This document shows positions 1 through 5,899 of a DNA stretch of 8,516 nt, piece by piece. The translations under genes were made by a program, and so were the position numbers. Below the pieces are notes generated by a model. It was not told where the DNA came from, searched no databases, and saw nothing but the letters and a program-made list of their open reading frames with translations. Positions within the stretch are counted from its first letter, which is position 1. Each line of letters starts with the position of its first letter. Source of the DNA: Mycobacterium sp. (GTDB taxonomy: Bacteria; Actinomycetota; Actinomycetes; Mycobacteriales; Mycobacteriaceae); the NCBI GenBank assembly GCA_028706695.1, contig JAQTVU010000052.1:1-8516 (forward strand), given 5' to 3'.

Positions 1-585
1 CTGCAACGTTTGTGGGGCGGATCTCGCCACGTAGGTGGATGTTCCGAGGTAATCCATCCGCCATTGCCCGGCGGAAAGCACCCGTTGGAAGTTGTCCGAT
101 GGCAACCCTTCCCACTGCACGCCGTTGACGTTGTGGACGCCGAACTCGAACATAAACAACCGCGCCCCGGCTCTGGTGGCACGGTGCAGCGCCTGCACGT
201 AACGAGTCTGAGTCTCTTCGTCGTCGAGGAAGACGTGGTAGAAGGCGCTGTCGACCACCGTGTCGAACCGAGCCTCGAAACCGTCGAGCGTGGTGGCGTC
301 GGCGACCTGGAAATCGACCGCGACACCGGCCGTCTCGGCCCGGCGCTTCGCCTGCTGGATCGCCGATGCCGACCCATCGAGACCGGTGGTCGAATATCCC
401 TTGGACGCGAAGTGAATCGCGTGATAGCCCGGGCCGGTACCCGGGTCGAGCACGTGGCCACGCAAACCGCCGAACGCCACCAACTGTTGCACCACCGGCT
501 GTGGGCCCCCGATGTCCCAGGGAATCAGTCCCGACTCGGGCTCGCCATAGAGTGCTTCGAAGTCCATGTGGGTCTGGTCGCTCAT
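1..585 (-). CDS. Class I SAM-dependent methyltransferase (3' end outside window)
   Basis: The reverse strand is open from an ATG at 585 to the window edge: 195 codons with no stop, so the C-terminus is missing. The N-terminus holds MSDQTHMDFEALYGE and a PWDIG segment near residue 23. Glycine-rich SAM-binding motif I is at residues 45-53 (VLDPGTGPG), the motif II acid in GLDGS is Asp70, and a VADATTL segment and FDTVVDSAFYHVF strand follow. This is a Rossmann-type methyltransferase fold of the kind found in many mycobacterial paralogues (for example the Rv1403c/Rv1405c group). The methyl acceptor cannot be read from the sequence; small molecules are more likely than DNA because no base-flipping motif is visible. 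The Shine-Dalgarno is weak, and a -10-like hexamer lies 9 nt upstream, so the transcript may be nearly leaderless. The reading frame stays open upstream to 771, but family members normally begin close to the MDFEALY segment, so I keep the ATG at 585. Confidence 0.85.
   Translation of the reverse strand, partial: MSDQTHMDFEALYGEPESGLIPWDIGGPQPVVQQLVAFGGLRGHVLDPGTGPGYHAIHFASKGYSTTGLDGSASAIQQAKRRAETAGVAVDFQVADATTLDGFEARFDTVVDSAFYHVFLDDEETQTRYVQALHRATRAGARLFMFEFGVHNVNGVQWEGLPSDNFQRVLSAGQWRMDYLGTSTYVARSAPQTLQ
177..205. repeat. 29-bp direct repeat, copy 1 (inside methyltransferase)
   Basis: TGGCACGGTGCAGCGCCTGC followed by ACGTAACGA. It encodes the RYVQALHRA stretch of the methyltransferase on the reverse strand. 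The second copy is at 646-674 and differs at one base (198 C versus 667 T). Confidence 0.8.
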
Positions 586-594
586 CAATTTCTC

Positions 595-616
595 ACTGTA
601 GACAAAACCGTTGTCT
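595..616 (-). promoter_or_regulatory. Putative methyltransferase promoter with repressor-type operator
   Basis: On the reverse strand a -10-like TACAGT (595-600) lies 9 nt before the methyltransferase ATG. Directly upstream is a perfect 6-bp inverted repeat, AGACAA-5 nt-TTGTCT (600-616), in the -10/-35 spacer, which is a classic place for a dimeric repressor to block RNA polymerase. The -35 is weak. No regulator gene is visible in the window. The repeat is seen directly; operator function is inferred. Confidence 0.35.
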
Positions 617-645
617 TGATGCGCCGAGCGTAGCCGATGCACTAC

Positions 646-674
646 TGGCACGGTGCAGCGCCTGCATGTAACGA
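646..674. repeat. 29-bp direct repeat, copy 2 (intergenic)
   Basis: This matches 177-205 at 28 of 29 bases, in the same orientation and 469 bp away. A match this long is beyond chance in 8.5 kb. Here the equivalent RYMQALHRA frame is bounded by a TGA upstream and a frame with no methyltransferase similarity downstream, so it is a fragment and not a second gene. Confidence 0.8.
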
Positions 675-771
675 CGCGTTCAAGCGCGGCTTCGAGCAGG
701 TCGTCGAGGCCGGCCATACGGGCAGCGCCAAACACCCACGTTCCCCGCGACGAGACGAGTTTGATCGCCGG
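646..771 (-). pseudogene. Gene-like remnant joined to a copy of a methyltransferase segment
   Basis: After a TAA at 772-774 the reverse strand reads PAIKLVSSRGTWVFGAARM and then AGLDDLLEAALERVV, with mycobacterial codon use (mostly G/C third positions). It has no convincing start: ATG at 717 is the only in-frame ATG, and its frame runs on into the methyltransferase. The left end (646-674) is a 29-bp stretch matching 177-205 inside the methyltransferase at 28 of 29 positions, but read in another frame here. The simplest reading is the scar of a lost gene plus an ectopic copy of a methyltransferase fragment. I do not recognise the family. A real 44-residue N-terminal extension of the methyltransferase is the less likely alternative. 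Confidence 0.25.
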
Positions 772-792
772 TTAGCCGTATTGGCCACGCAT

Positions 793-846
793 GACACGAC
801 GCGGTACTGCATGGGCAGTCGAACGTGTCGCCCGCATCCGGTGCGG
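793..846 (+). promoter_or_regulatory. Stem-loops upstream of the TSUP gene (possible 5' UTR element)
   Basis: GACACG (793-798) pairs with CGTGTC (824-829) and encloses an inner hairpin ACTGC-ATGG-GCAGT (806-819). A second hairpin CCGCA-TCCGG-TGCGG (832-846) follows at once, ending 41 nt before the ATG. The segment could be a structured leader or overlapping operators. It matches no riboswitch I know. The pairing is seen; function is inferred. Confidence 0.3.
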
Positions 847-887
847 TGAAGTTGTCCAACGGCGTGGCATGCAGGGATAGTGAGCAA

Positions 888-1684
888 ATGGCCACCGCGC
901 AATCCGCGCTCATCAGCTTCGCCGCCGGTGTTGTCCTCGCCGTGGCCACCGCGCCCGTGGGCGTGTCCGGAGCGGTGTTCATGCTGCCCTTCCAGATGAG
1001 CGTTCTCCACGTCCCTAATCCCGCCGTCACCCCCACCAACCTGCTGTTCAACATCGTGGCCATCCCCGGCGCGCTGGCCCGCTACCGCACCCGAGCACCC
1101 CTGCGCAGCCCACTGAGCGCGCTGCTGCTCGCCGGCACCGTGCCCGGGGTCATCGCCGGGCCGTTATCCGCGTCTTCCTCATCCCTGGGCCACGGCTGTT
1201 TCGCCTTATCGTCGCCGTGCTGCTGCTGCCGCTCGGCATCTGGCTTTGCCTGCCCCACCCGTCACGAGACCACCCCCACCTACTAGTGCCGCGTGCCGAA
1301 CCGTCAAATCGGTCCATCGCCGCCCTGGCCCTAGTCGTCGGCATCATCGGCGGCATCTACGGCATTGGCGGCGGCTCACTGCTGGCACCCATCCTGGTGG
1401 GTCGCGGTCTGCCCATCCCGACCGTCGCCCCCGCAGCCCTGACGTCAACCTTTGTCGCCTCCGTCGCCGGCGCCATCACCTTCGCGATCCTTGCCGCCGT
1501 CAACCCAGGACACGACATCGCACCCGCCTGGGCCATCGGAATCGCCGCCGGGGCAGGTGGGCTCATCGGCGGTTACCTAGGCGCCCGGCTACAACCCCGG
1601 CTGCCCGAAACCGCGCTACGCATCGTCCTCGGCGGCTTGGCCATCGCAACCGCCGCGCTCTACGCCGCCGAAACGCTGTACTGA
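888..1684 (+). pseudogene. TauE/SafE (TSUP) family permease, frameshifted
   Basis: Two overlapping frames together encode one TSUP-family membrane transporter, a family that moves sulfite, sulfonates or similar anions. Frame 1 starts at ATG 888 and carries VATAPVGVSGAVFMLPFQ and the family-typical TNLLFNIVAIPGALARYR. It stays in register to codon 91 (GGG, 1158-1160). The second half (VIRVFLIPGPRLFRLIVAV, then GIIGGIYGIGGGSLLAPIL and two more hydrophobic helices) continues in the -1 frame to the TGA at 1682-1684. Adding one G to the GGG run restores a continuous protein of about 265 residues, the normal family size. As given, translation would run into unrelated sequence and stop near 1286. 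An AGGGA upstream of 888 could be the ribosome-binding site. It may be a true pseudogene or a homopolymer sequencing error. The substrate cannot be deduced. It converges on the P450 gene. Confidence 0.85.
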
Positions 1685-1760
1685 CCGTAAGGGAAGCCCA
1701 CCGGTAGGACACCCACAGCCCGCCGCGACCGGCCGATTGGTCTGCGGCCTCGCGTGGCGG

Positions 1761-3077
1761 TCATGGGGACACCATCGATCGTGCCGGGCCCAGGGCCACC
1801 GGCAACGTCGACCAACCCCGCAGCACCCGCGTATCGCGCCGGCTCCCGGTACCCGCCGACCGGACCTCGGGGAAACGCTCGAAGAACGTCCGCAGCCCGA
1901 CCTCGCCCTCGGCACGCGCCAGGGCGGCACCCAGACAGAAGTGCCGGCCGCCGGAGAACGCGAGATGCTTTCCGGCGTTGGGCCGTGCGATATCGAAGCG
2001 GTGCGGGTGGGGGAACACCGCCGGATCGCGATTTGCGGCGGCTAGATAGACCAGCACCAAACCGCCGCGCCGGATCCGCATGCCCGCCACCTCAACCTCG
2101 TAGAGCGCCACCCGCGCGGTGAGCTGCACCGGCGAGTCCAGCCGCAGAATCTCTTCGACGGCGTTGGGCCACAGGTCGGGTCGTTGCTGCAGGGTGTCGA
2201 GGTGCTGCGGGGAGTCCAGCAGCATCCGAATCCCGTTGCCCAACAAATTGACCGTGGTCTCGAACCCGGCCGCCAGCACCAGGCCGGCGATGGCCTGAAG
2301 CTCGGTCTCGTCGAGAGTCGTTTCGGCCGAGCCGCTTTCGGCCATCTGGATCAATTGGCTCATCAGGTTGTCACTCGGGGCACGGCGCAACTGCTGCAGG
2401 TGGGCGGCGAGCCAGAAGTTGAACCCGGCGAGACCTTTCTGCGCGCTCCGGTACTGCCGCCACGGCAGTCCGATGTCGAGGCTGGGGGCGGCCAGCTCAC
2501 CGAACTCCAGGACGCGCCGTCGGTCTCGCTCGGGCACGCCAAGGATGTCGCTGATGATCGCGACCGGAAGTTGTGAGCAGTAGCGTCCGACGATGTCGAC
2601 AACCCCGGACTCGTCGGACAGGTGGTCCAGCAGGTCAGCAGCGGTTTGCTCGACCCGTTGGCGCAGGGCGGCGACGGCCCGCGGGGTGAATACCGCCGAC
2701 ACAGTCTTGCGGTACCGGGTGTGGTCGGGCGGCTCGACGGCCAGCAACGATGGCGGTCGCAGCGGATGCAGCAGCCCCTCGCGCGTGCGGAGCTCCAGCC
2801 ACCGCACCGGGCCCGGCAGATTCGACCCCATGTTCACCACCCGGAAGTCGTCGGATCGCAGCAACTCGTGGGCGACGGCGTGGTCGGTGGTCAGGAAGTT
2901 GACGCGTCCTTTGACGAGCGGGCCCAGCGCCCGCAGCTGGTCGTAGTACGGCACCGGGTCGGCGGACACCGTCGGGTCGGCGATCAGCCTGGCCTGCGGG
3001 TCGCCGCGGCGCATCCCGATCGCCGCGACACCCCGGATGAACCCGTGCATTGCGAGCCAGTGCAGTCTTTCCTTCAC
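1761..3077 (-). CDS. cyp140: Cytochrome P450, CYP140 family
   Basis: This 438-residue haem monooxygenase is soluble, with no N-terminal membrane anchor. The I-helix oxygen-binding motif is AGFETT at residues 270-275. The K-helix ExxR is Glu309-Arg312. The haem loop FSGGRHFCLG has the thiolate ligand Cys381. Start KERLHWLAMHGFIRGVAAIG, the LLAVEPPDHTRYRKTVSAVF segment and the C-terminal RDTRVLRGWSTLPV closely match my memory of M. tuberculosis Rv1880c (CYP140). Its substrate is unknown, and its electrons should come from a separate ferredoxin and reductase not present here. It starts at GTG 3077, chosen because a strong GAGGAGG lies 4 nt upstream and the N-terminus aligns with CYP140. In M. 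tuberculosis the upstream neighbour is the lipoprotein gene lppE; here it is only a short ORF. The gene appears intact. Confidence 0.93.
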   Translation of the reverse strand: MKERLHWLAMHGFIRGVAAIGMRRGDPQARLIADPTVSADPVPYYDQLRALGPLVKGRVNFLTTDHAVAHELLRSDDFRVVNMGSNLPGPVRWLELRTREGLLHPLRPPSLLAVEPPDHTRYRKTVSAVFTPRAVAALRQRVEQTAADLLDHLSDESGVVDIVGRYCSQLPVAIISDILGVPERDRRRVLEFGELAAPSLDIGLPWRQYRSAQKGLAGFNFWLAAHLQQLRRAPSDNLMSQLIQMAESGSAETTLDETELQAIAGLVLAAGFETTVNLLGNGIRMLLDSPQHLDTLQQRPDLWPNAVEEILRLDSPVQLTARVALYEVEVAGMRIRRGGLVLVYLAAANRDPAVFPHPHRFDIARPNAGKHLAFSGGRHFCLGAALARAEGEVGLRTFFERFPEVRSAGTGSRRDTRVLRGWSTLPVALGPARSMVSP

Positions 3078-3081
3078 CGGT

Positions 3082-3088
3082 CCTCCTC
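3082..3088 (-). promoter_or_regulatory. Ribosome-binding site of the P450 gene
   Basis: Reverse-strand GAGGAGG, 4 nt before the GTG at 3077. It is the strongest Shine-Dalgarno sequence I noticed in the window and fixes the GTG as the start. Confidence 0.75.
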
Positions 3089-3098
3089 GTTCAGGTGG

Positions 3099-3299
3099 TC
3101 ACCAGCCTAAAGTGTTGACCGGTAATCGACCGGATGGCTTGAGGTTCCAGGGACCGACGACGATCTGCAGGCTGTGGTTGATGGCATCGCCTCGTCGGCG
3201 GCACTGCCGAAGGATCTGCCGGTCCGTGACGCGGCCGACGAACATGTTCGACGCCGGGGACCGGCTGCCCGACATATGGACCGTTGCCGTACCGTCCAT
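3099..3299 (-). CDS. Possible small ORF upstream of the P450 gene, unknown function
   Basis: 66 codons from ATG 3299 to a TGA that ends 21 nt before the P450 start. Third positions are mostly G or C, as in real genes of this genome, and the protein (MDGTATVHMSGSRSPASNMF at the start, a basic RQCRRRGD stretch, then SLQIVVGPWNLKPSGRLP) is not obviously low-complexity. There is no good Shine-Dalgarno, signal peptide, lipobox or domain that I recognise, and it does not resemble LppE, which holds this place in M. tuberculosis. It could be a short leader gene co-transcribed with the P450, the tail of a deleted gene, or a chance ORF. Confidence 0.25.
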   Translation of the reverse strand: MDGTATVHMSGSRSPASNMFVGRVTDRQILRQCRRRGDAINHSLQIVVGPWNLKPSGRLPVNTLGW

Positions 3300-3325
3300 G
3301 GCCTGATCCAAACACAGTCTCGTGC

Positions 3326-3361
3326 GTGGTCCTAGACCGTCCTAGACCACACGCCGGTGTG
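3326..3361 (-). terminator. Hairpin plus tandem palindromes just downstream of rpfC
   Basis: Immediately after the rpfC stop, CACAC-GCCG-GTGTG (3348-3361) forms a 5-bp stem. Next to it the 10-mer GTCCTAGACC occurs twice in tandem (3329-3348), with outer arms GTGGTC/GACCAC (3326-3331 and 3345-3350). No T-run follows on the reverse strand, so if it ends rpfC transcription it is not a canonical intrinsic terminator. The tandem GTC-CTA-GAC palindromes, spaced one helical turn apart, could instead be an operator. Confidence 0.3.
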
Positions 3362-3365
3362 CTGC

Positions 3366-3776
3366 TCAGTGCGGGACGGCCGCCTGAATTATGCCGTTGA
3401 TGATCTGCTTGATGCCCTGCGCGGGATGCGAATACCACGCGATCGGAAGGCCGGATTCGGCGCCGCACTTGGGCCATGGCTCCACGCCCTCTTCGGAGAA
3501 AACCCGGTTGGCGACGGCGATCTGTTGCTCTCTGGAGGCTTCCGCCGGGTTACCCACACCACCGTACCGAGCCCAGGTGCTGGGCTTGAATTGCAGCCCA
3601 CCGTACTCGCCGTTCCCGGTGTTGGCGTGCCAATTGCCGCCGGACTCGCATTGAGCGATCGCGTCCCAGTTGGGGCCCAGCGGAGCGGCGTTGGCTACGC
3701 CGGCGCAGGAAAGTGTCGCTGCAAAGATCCCATCCAGCATCGCTGACTTGACGAGGAAACTGCAGAGTTTTCCCAT
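3366..3776 (-). CDS. rpfC: Resuscitation-promoting factor RpfC, secreted muralytic enzyme
   Basis: A secreted peptidoglycan-cleaving protein of the Rpf (transglycosylase-like) family that helps dormant mycobacteria resume growth. From ATG 3776 it has 136 residues: a signal peptide ending near ANA at residue 30, then a bare catalytic domain with no LysM or G5 module, as in RpfC. The family signature AQCESGGNW holds the catalytic Glu44 and Cys43, which should pair with Cys104 (KCGAESGLP). NTGNGEYGGLQF, TWARYGGVG and SREQQIAVANRV are typical, and the tail PAQGIKQIINGII matches M. tuberculosis RpfC. The start is uncertain: an in-frame ATG at 3815 adds 13 residues, and neither has a clear ribosome-binding site. 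I prefer 3776 because it gives a normal short basic n-region. An Asp at position 15 inside the hydrophobic stretch is unusual. Upstream lies a gene-free stretch of over 500 bp in place of Rv1885c. Confidence 0.9.
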   Translation of the reverse strand: MGKLCSFLVKSAMLDGIFAATLSCAGVANAAPLGPNWDAIAQCESGGNWHANTGNGEYGGLQFKPSTWARYGGVGNPAEASREQQIAVANRVFSEEGVEPWPKCGAESGLPIAWYSHPAQGIKQIINGIIQAAVPH

Positions 3777-3900
3777 GGCATTAATTTCGGCGGGCGTATC
3801 CAAAGCGTTACGCATTCGAAAATGGCATGAGATAACGCCCCTATCTGCGGAAACAGGCTTATCAGCAGGCCAAAGGCCAAGTTAGGAATTGGTGAGGAAA

Positions 3901-3912
3901 GATTAAATAATC
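3901..3912. promoter_or_regulatory. AT-rich inverted repeat upstream of rpfC
   Basis: GATTA-AA-TAATC lies 85 to 125 nt upstream of the candidate rpfC starts, in the most AT-rich segment I noticed between genes. It is a candidate regulator site or promoter element; there is no consensus match to the CRP or MtrA sites I know. Confidence 0.2.
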
Positions 3913-4132
3913 GCTGGCATGACGGCGGGTTGCGGCGACCGCCGACGCCGACCGGGGAACGTTTCCAGCCGAGTGCGGCGGAGGGCTCCTTTTCGGCCAT
4001 ATTGGCGACGGTGCTCGTCGATTCCGCTGGCGTGTCCGGTGTCTTCGCGACTGCCTGGATGCCGGCCCGACAGCTATTGAGAACCCGAACCGGGGCAGCG
4101 ATCTGAGCGGTGCCGTTGCGTGTGTTTCAGTT

Positions 4133-4223
4133 GCACGCATCGTGCGGGCATCCCCTTGCGGGGTTTGGGTTTTGGCCTCGCCGCGTCCGGCCCCGCGTGG
4201 GCGGGGTCTTACGGATGCTCCGC
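4133..4223. other. Densely structured intergenic segment (candidate RNA or cruciform)
   Basis: Nested inverted repeats occupy about 90 bp. The outer stem GCGGGCATCC (4144-4153) pairs with GGATGC (4213-4218) and CCGC (4220-4223), ten base pairs with one bulged T. Inside are CCCC-TTGC-GGGG (4152-4163), whose first two C overlap the outer stem, and CCCCGC-GTGG-GCGGGG (4191-4206). Just upstream GCACG-CAT-CGTGC (4133-4145) offers an alternative fold. On the plus strand the first inner hairpin is followed by TTTGGGTTTT and the second by TCTTA, so terminator activity in that direction is possible. No RNA family is recognised. Confidence 0.35.
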
Positions 4224-4346
4224 CGGCACCGGGTCTCGAATGGGTTCTCAGCACTAAGGGCTTCAGCAGCGTGAATAGGTCGCGGCATGCCTTGAACGTC
4301 AGGCCATGCCGGTCCAGCGCGGCATCACCGACCGGGACCCTGATGT

Positions 4347-4733
4347 TCAGGCAGCAGCAGCCAGCGCCCGTGCGTAGTTCACTTGTTGGGTAACCCACAT
4401 CAACGACTGCGGCCCTGCCGCTGGAACCAATGTCGAGTGGTAGAAGCCGTTACCCTGCACGGTGACCTGGATGTAGCCCACAAGCCTGCGGTCCTTCATG
4501 AGCAGGAACAGCAAGCCCAGCAGGCAAAGCCAGATCAACAATATGCACAGAACGATACCCACAGCTGAGATGCTTTCCTGGTAGTGCGACATGTCCGTCA
4601 CAGTCCACGCGGTGCCGCGCAGCGGATGCGTGCCCGTTGGAGTCGACACCCAATGCTGCGAGAAGCTGATGTCGCCGATCGCCGCCAGCCACTGCTCGGG
4701 TTCGCCGCCGCGATAGTCAACCAGTCCTCGCAC
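4347..4733 (-). CDS. Conserved actinobacterial single-TM membrane protein, N-terminus uncertain
   Basis: 128 residues from GTG 4733. In order: a short polar start; the segment EPEQWLAAIGDISFSQHWVS and TPTGTHPLRGTAWTVTD (residues 11-47); one strong membrane helix at about 57-79 rich in Leu, Ile and Trp, ending LLGLLFLLMKD; then a small C-terminal domain with YIQVTVQGNGFYHSTL and VNYARALAAAA. This pattern (a G-D/E-I segment, TPTG..P.RG..W.V.D.S, one helix ending LFLLMK, and a tail with QVTV.G.G.Y) is one I know from uncharacterised actinobacterial proteins, often with a Gly/Pro/Tyr-rich N-terminus. No function is established to my knowledge. No Shine-Dalgarno precedes the GTG. The frame is open for another 36 codons upstream, reading FGYPQLFVPSRDSLASYES with no start codon, so the true N-terminus may have been lost. 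It lies 134 bp downstream of fbpB on the same strand. Confidence 0.65.
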   Translation of the reverse strand: MRGLVDYRGGEPEQWLAAIGDISFSQHWVSTPTGTHPLRGTAWTVTDMSHYQESISAVGIVLCILLIWLCLLGLLFLLMKDRRLVGYIQVTVQGNGFYHSTLVPAAGPQSLMWVTQQVNYARALAAAA

Positions 4734-4867
4734 TGGCCGATTAAAGCACGACTCGTAGCTGGCCAGGGAATCCCGACTCGGAACGAATAGCTGCGGATAA
4801 CCGAAGGCGACATTGGGAGCGAGCCGGCGGGGTCCTATATCTCATGCGGTCGCTGCGCTCGACCCGG

Positions 4868-5860
4868 TTATTCGCCGCCGCTGGAACTGGCGCCCAAGTG
4901 GCTCTGCAGGTCGGGCTTCATGGCCTGCAGCTGCGCGCCCCAGTACTCCCAGCTGTGCGTGCCGTTCTGGTCGAAGTTGAAGACGGCGTTGTGGCCGCCG
5001 GCGGCGTTGTAGGCGTCCTGGAACTTCAGGTTGCTGCTGCGCACGAAGTTCTCCAGGAACTCGGCGGGCATGTTGGCTCCGCCCAGCTCCGACGGCGTGC
5101 CGTTACCGCAGTAGACCCACAGGCGGGTGTTGTTGGCGACCAGCGTCGGAATCTGCACGGTTGGGTCGTTGCGCTGCCAGGCCGGGTCGCTCGATGGCCC
5201 CCACATGTCGTCGGCCTTGTAACCGCCAGCGTCGCCCATCGCCAAGCCGATCAGGCTCGGCCCCATGCCCTGGGACGGGTCCAGCAGCGCCGACAGCGAG
5301 CCGGCATAGATGAACTGCTGCGGGTGATAGACGGCCAGAATCATCGCAGACGAGCCGGACATCGACAGGCCCACCGCCGCGCTGCCGGTCGGCTTGACGC
5401 TCCGGTTGGAGGACAACCATTGCGGCAGCTCGCTGGTCAAGAAGGTCTCCCACTTGTAGGTCTGGCAACCGTCCTTGCCGCATGCCGGTTGGTACCAGTT
5501 GGTGTAGAAGCTGGACTGACCACCGACGGGCATGATCACCGACAGACCCGACTTGTAGTACCACTCGAACGCCGGGGTGTTGATGTCCCAGCCGTTGTAG
5601 TCGTCCTGGGCGCGCAGACCGTCCAGCAGGTACAGGGCGGGGGAGCCGTTTCCGCCGCTCTGGAACTGGACCTTGATGTCGTGGCCCATCGACGGCGACG
5701 GCACCTCCAGGTATTCGACGGGCAGACCGGGACGGGAGAACGCCCCGGCAGTCGCCGCACCGCCGGCCAGTCCGACCAGGCCGGGCAGCGTGACAGCCGC
5801 CGCCGCACCGACCACCAGCCGGCGTCCCAAGGCCCGAACCTTCCCGCTGATACGTGTCAT
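4868..5860 (-). CDS. fbpB: Antigen 85B, secreted mycolyltransferase / diacylglycerol acyltransferase
   Basis: Ag85 enzymes move a mycolic acid from one trehalose monomycolate to another, or to arabinogalactan, in the outer cell envelope; they also bind fibronectin. The protein has 330 residues. Residues 1-40 are a signal peptide with twin Arg13-Arg14, a hydrophobic core and an AGA cleavage site; the mature protein begins FSRPGLPVEYL. The alpha/beta-hydrolase triad is complete: Ser166 in GLSMSGSS, Glu270 and His302, equal to mature Ser126, Glu230 and His262. The conserved disulfide pair Cys127/Cys132 is present. Signatures LLDGLRAQDDYNGWDINTPA and GGHNAVFNF are intact. Full-length agreement and the place between rpfC and an Rv1887-like gene identify it as fbpB and not fbpA or fbpC. 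The ATG at 5860 has AAGGGG 5 nt upstream. The C-terminal tail SSSGGE is slightly extended, as in other non-tuberculous species. Confidence 0.96.
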   Translation of the reverse strand: MTRISGKVRALGRRLVVGAAAAVTLPGLVGLAGGAATAGAFSRPGLPVEYLEVPSPSMGHDIKVQFQSGGNGSPALYLLDGLRAQDDYNGWDINTPAFEWYYKSGLSVIMPVGGQSSFYTNWYQPACGKDGCQTYKWETFLTSELPQWLSSNRSVKPTGSAAVGLSMSGSSAMILAVYHPQQFIYAGSLSALLDPSQGMGPSLIGLAMGDAGGYKADDMWGPSSDPAWQRNDPTVQIPTLVANNTRLWVYCGNGTPSELGGANMPAEFLENFVRSSNLKFQDAYNAAGGHNAVFNFDQNGTHSWEYWGAQLQAMKPDLQSHLGASSSGGE

Positions 5861-5865
5861 ACCTG

Positions 5866-5871
5866 CCCCTT
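5866..5871 (-). promoter_or_regulatory. Ribosome-binding site of fbpB
   Basis: Reverse-strand AAGGGG, 5 nt before the fbpB ATG; supports that start. Confidence 0.6.
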
Positions 5872-5899
5872 GTCGTATGTCGATGCATGTCCCGGCTGG

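Larger units (their letters stand above)
3816..4346. other. Gene-free stretch between rpfC and the small membrane-protein gene
   Basis: About 530 bp with no ORF that resembles a protein on either strand; the open frames here are broken, low-quality translations. It must hold the rpfC promoter. The AT-rich part at 3887-3915 stands out from the GC-rich surroundings, and GATTA-AA-TAATC (3901-3912) is a short inverted repeat there. A strongly structured segment at 4133-4223 is listed separately. In M. tuberculosis this position is occupied by Rv1885c (chorismate mutase), of which I see no trace. Confidence 0.5.

Noticed and set aside
10..633. Long rightward ORF opposite the methyltransferase
   Set aside because: It is the complement of the methyltransferase coding frame. 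Its translation has no family features, while the reverse strand has clear SAM-binding motifs.
3816..4080. c-di-AMP (ydaO-type) riboswitch upstream of rpfC
   Set aside because: This riboswitch occurs ahead of some actinobacterial rpf genes, so I looked for its conserved core, but found no convincing match here.
4152..4206. CCCC/GGGG hairpins resembling type I-E CRISPR repeats
   Set aside because: The two hairpin units differ in sequence and are about 40 bp apart, with no third unit and no regular spacers. No cas genes are present.
3862..4398. 178-codon reverse-strand ORF across the rpfC upstream gap
   Set aside because: It overlaps the end of the small membrane-protein gene in another frame, is rich in Arg, Ala and Pro as expected of GC-rich shadow frames, and shows no domain.
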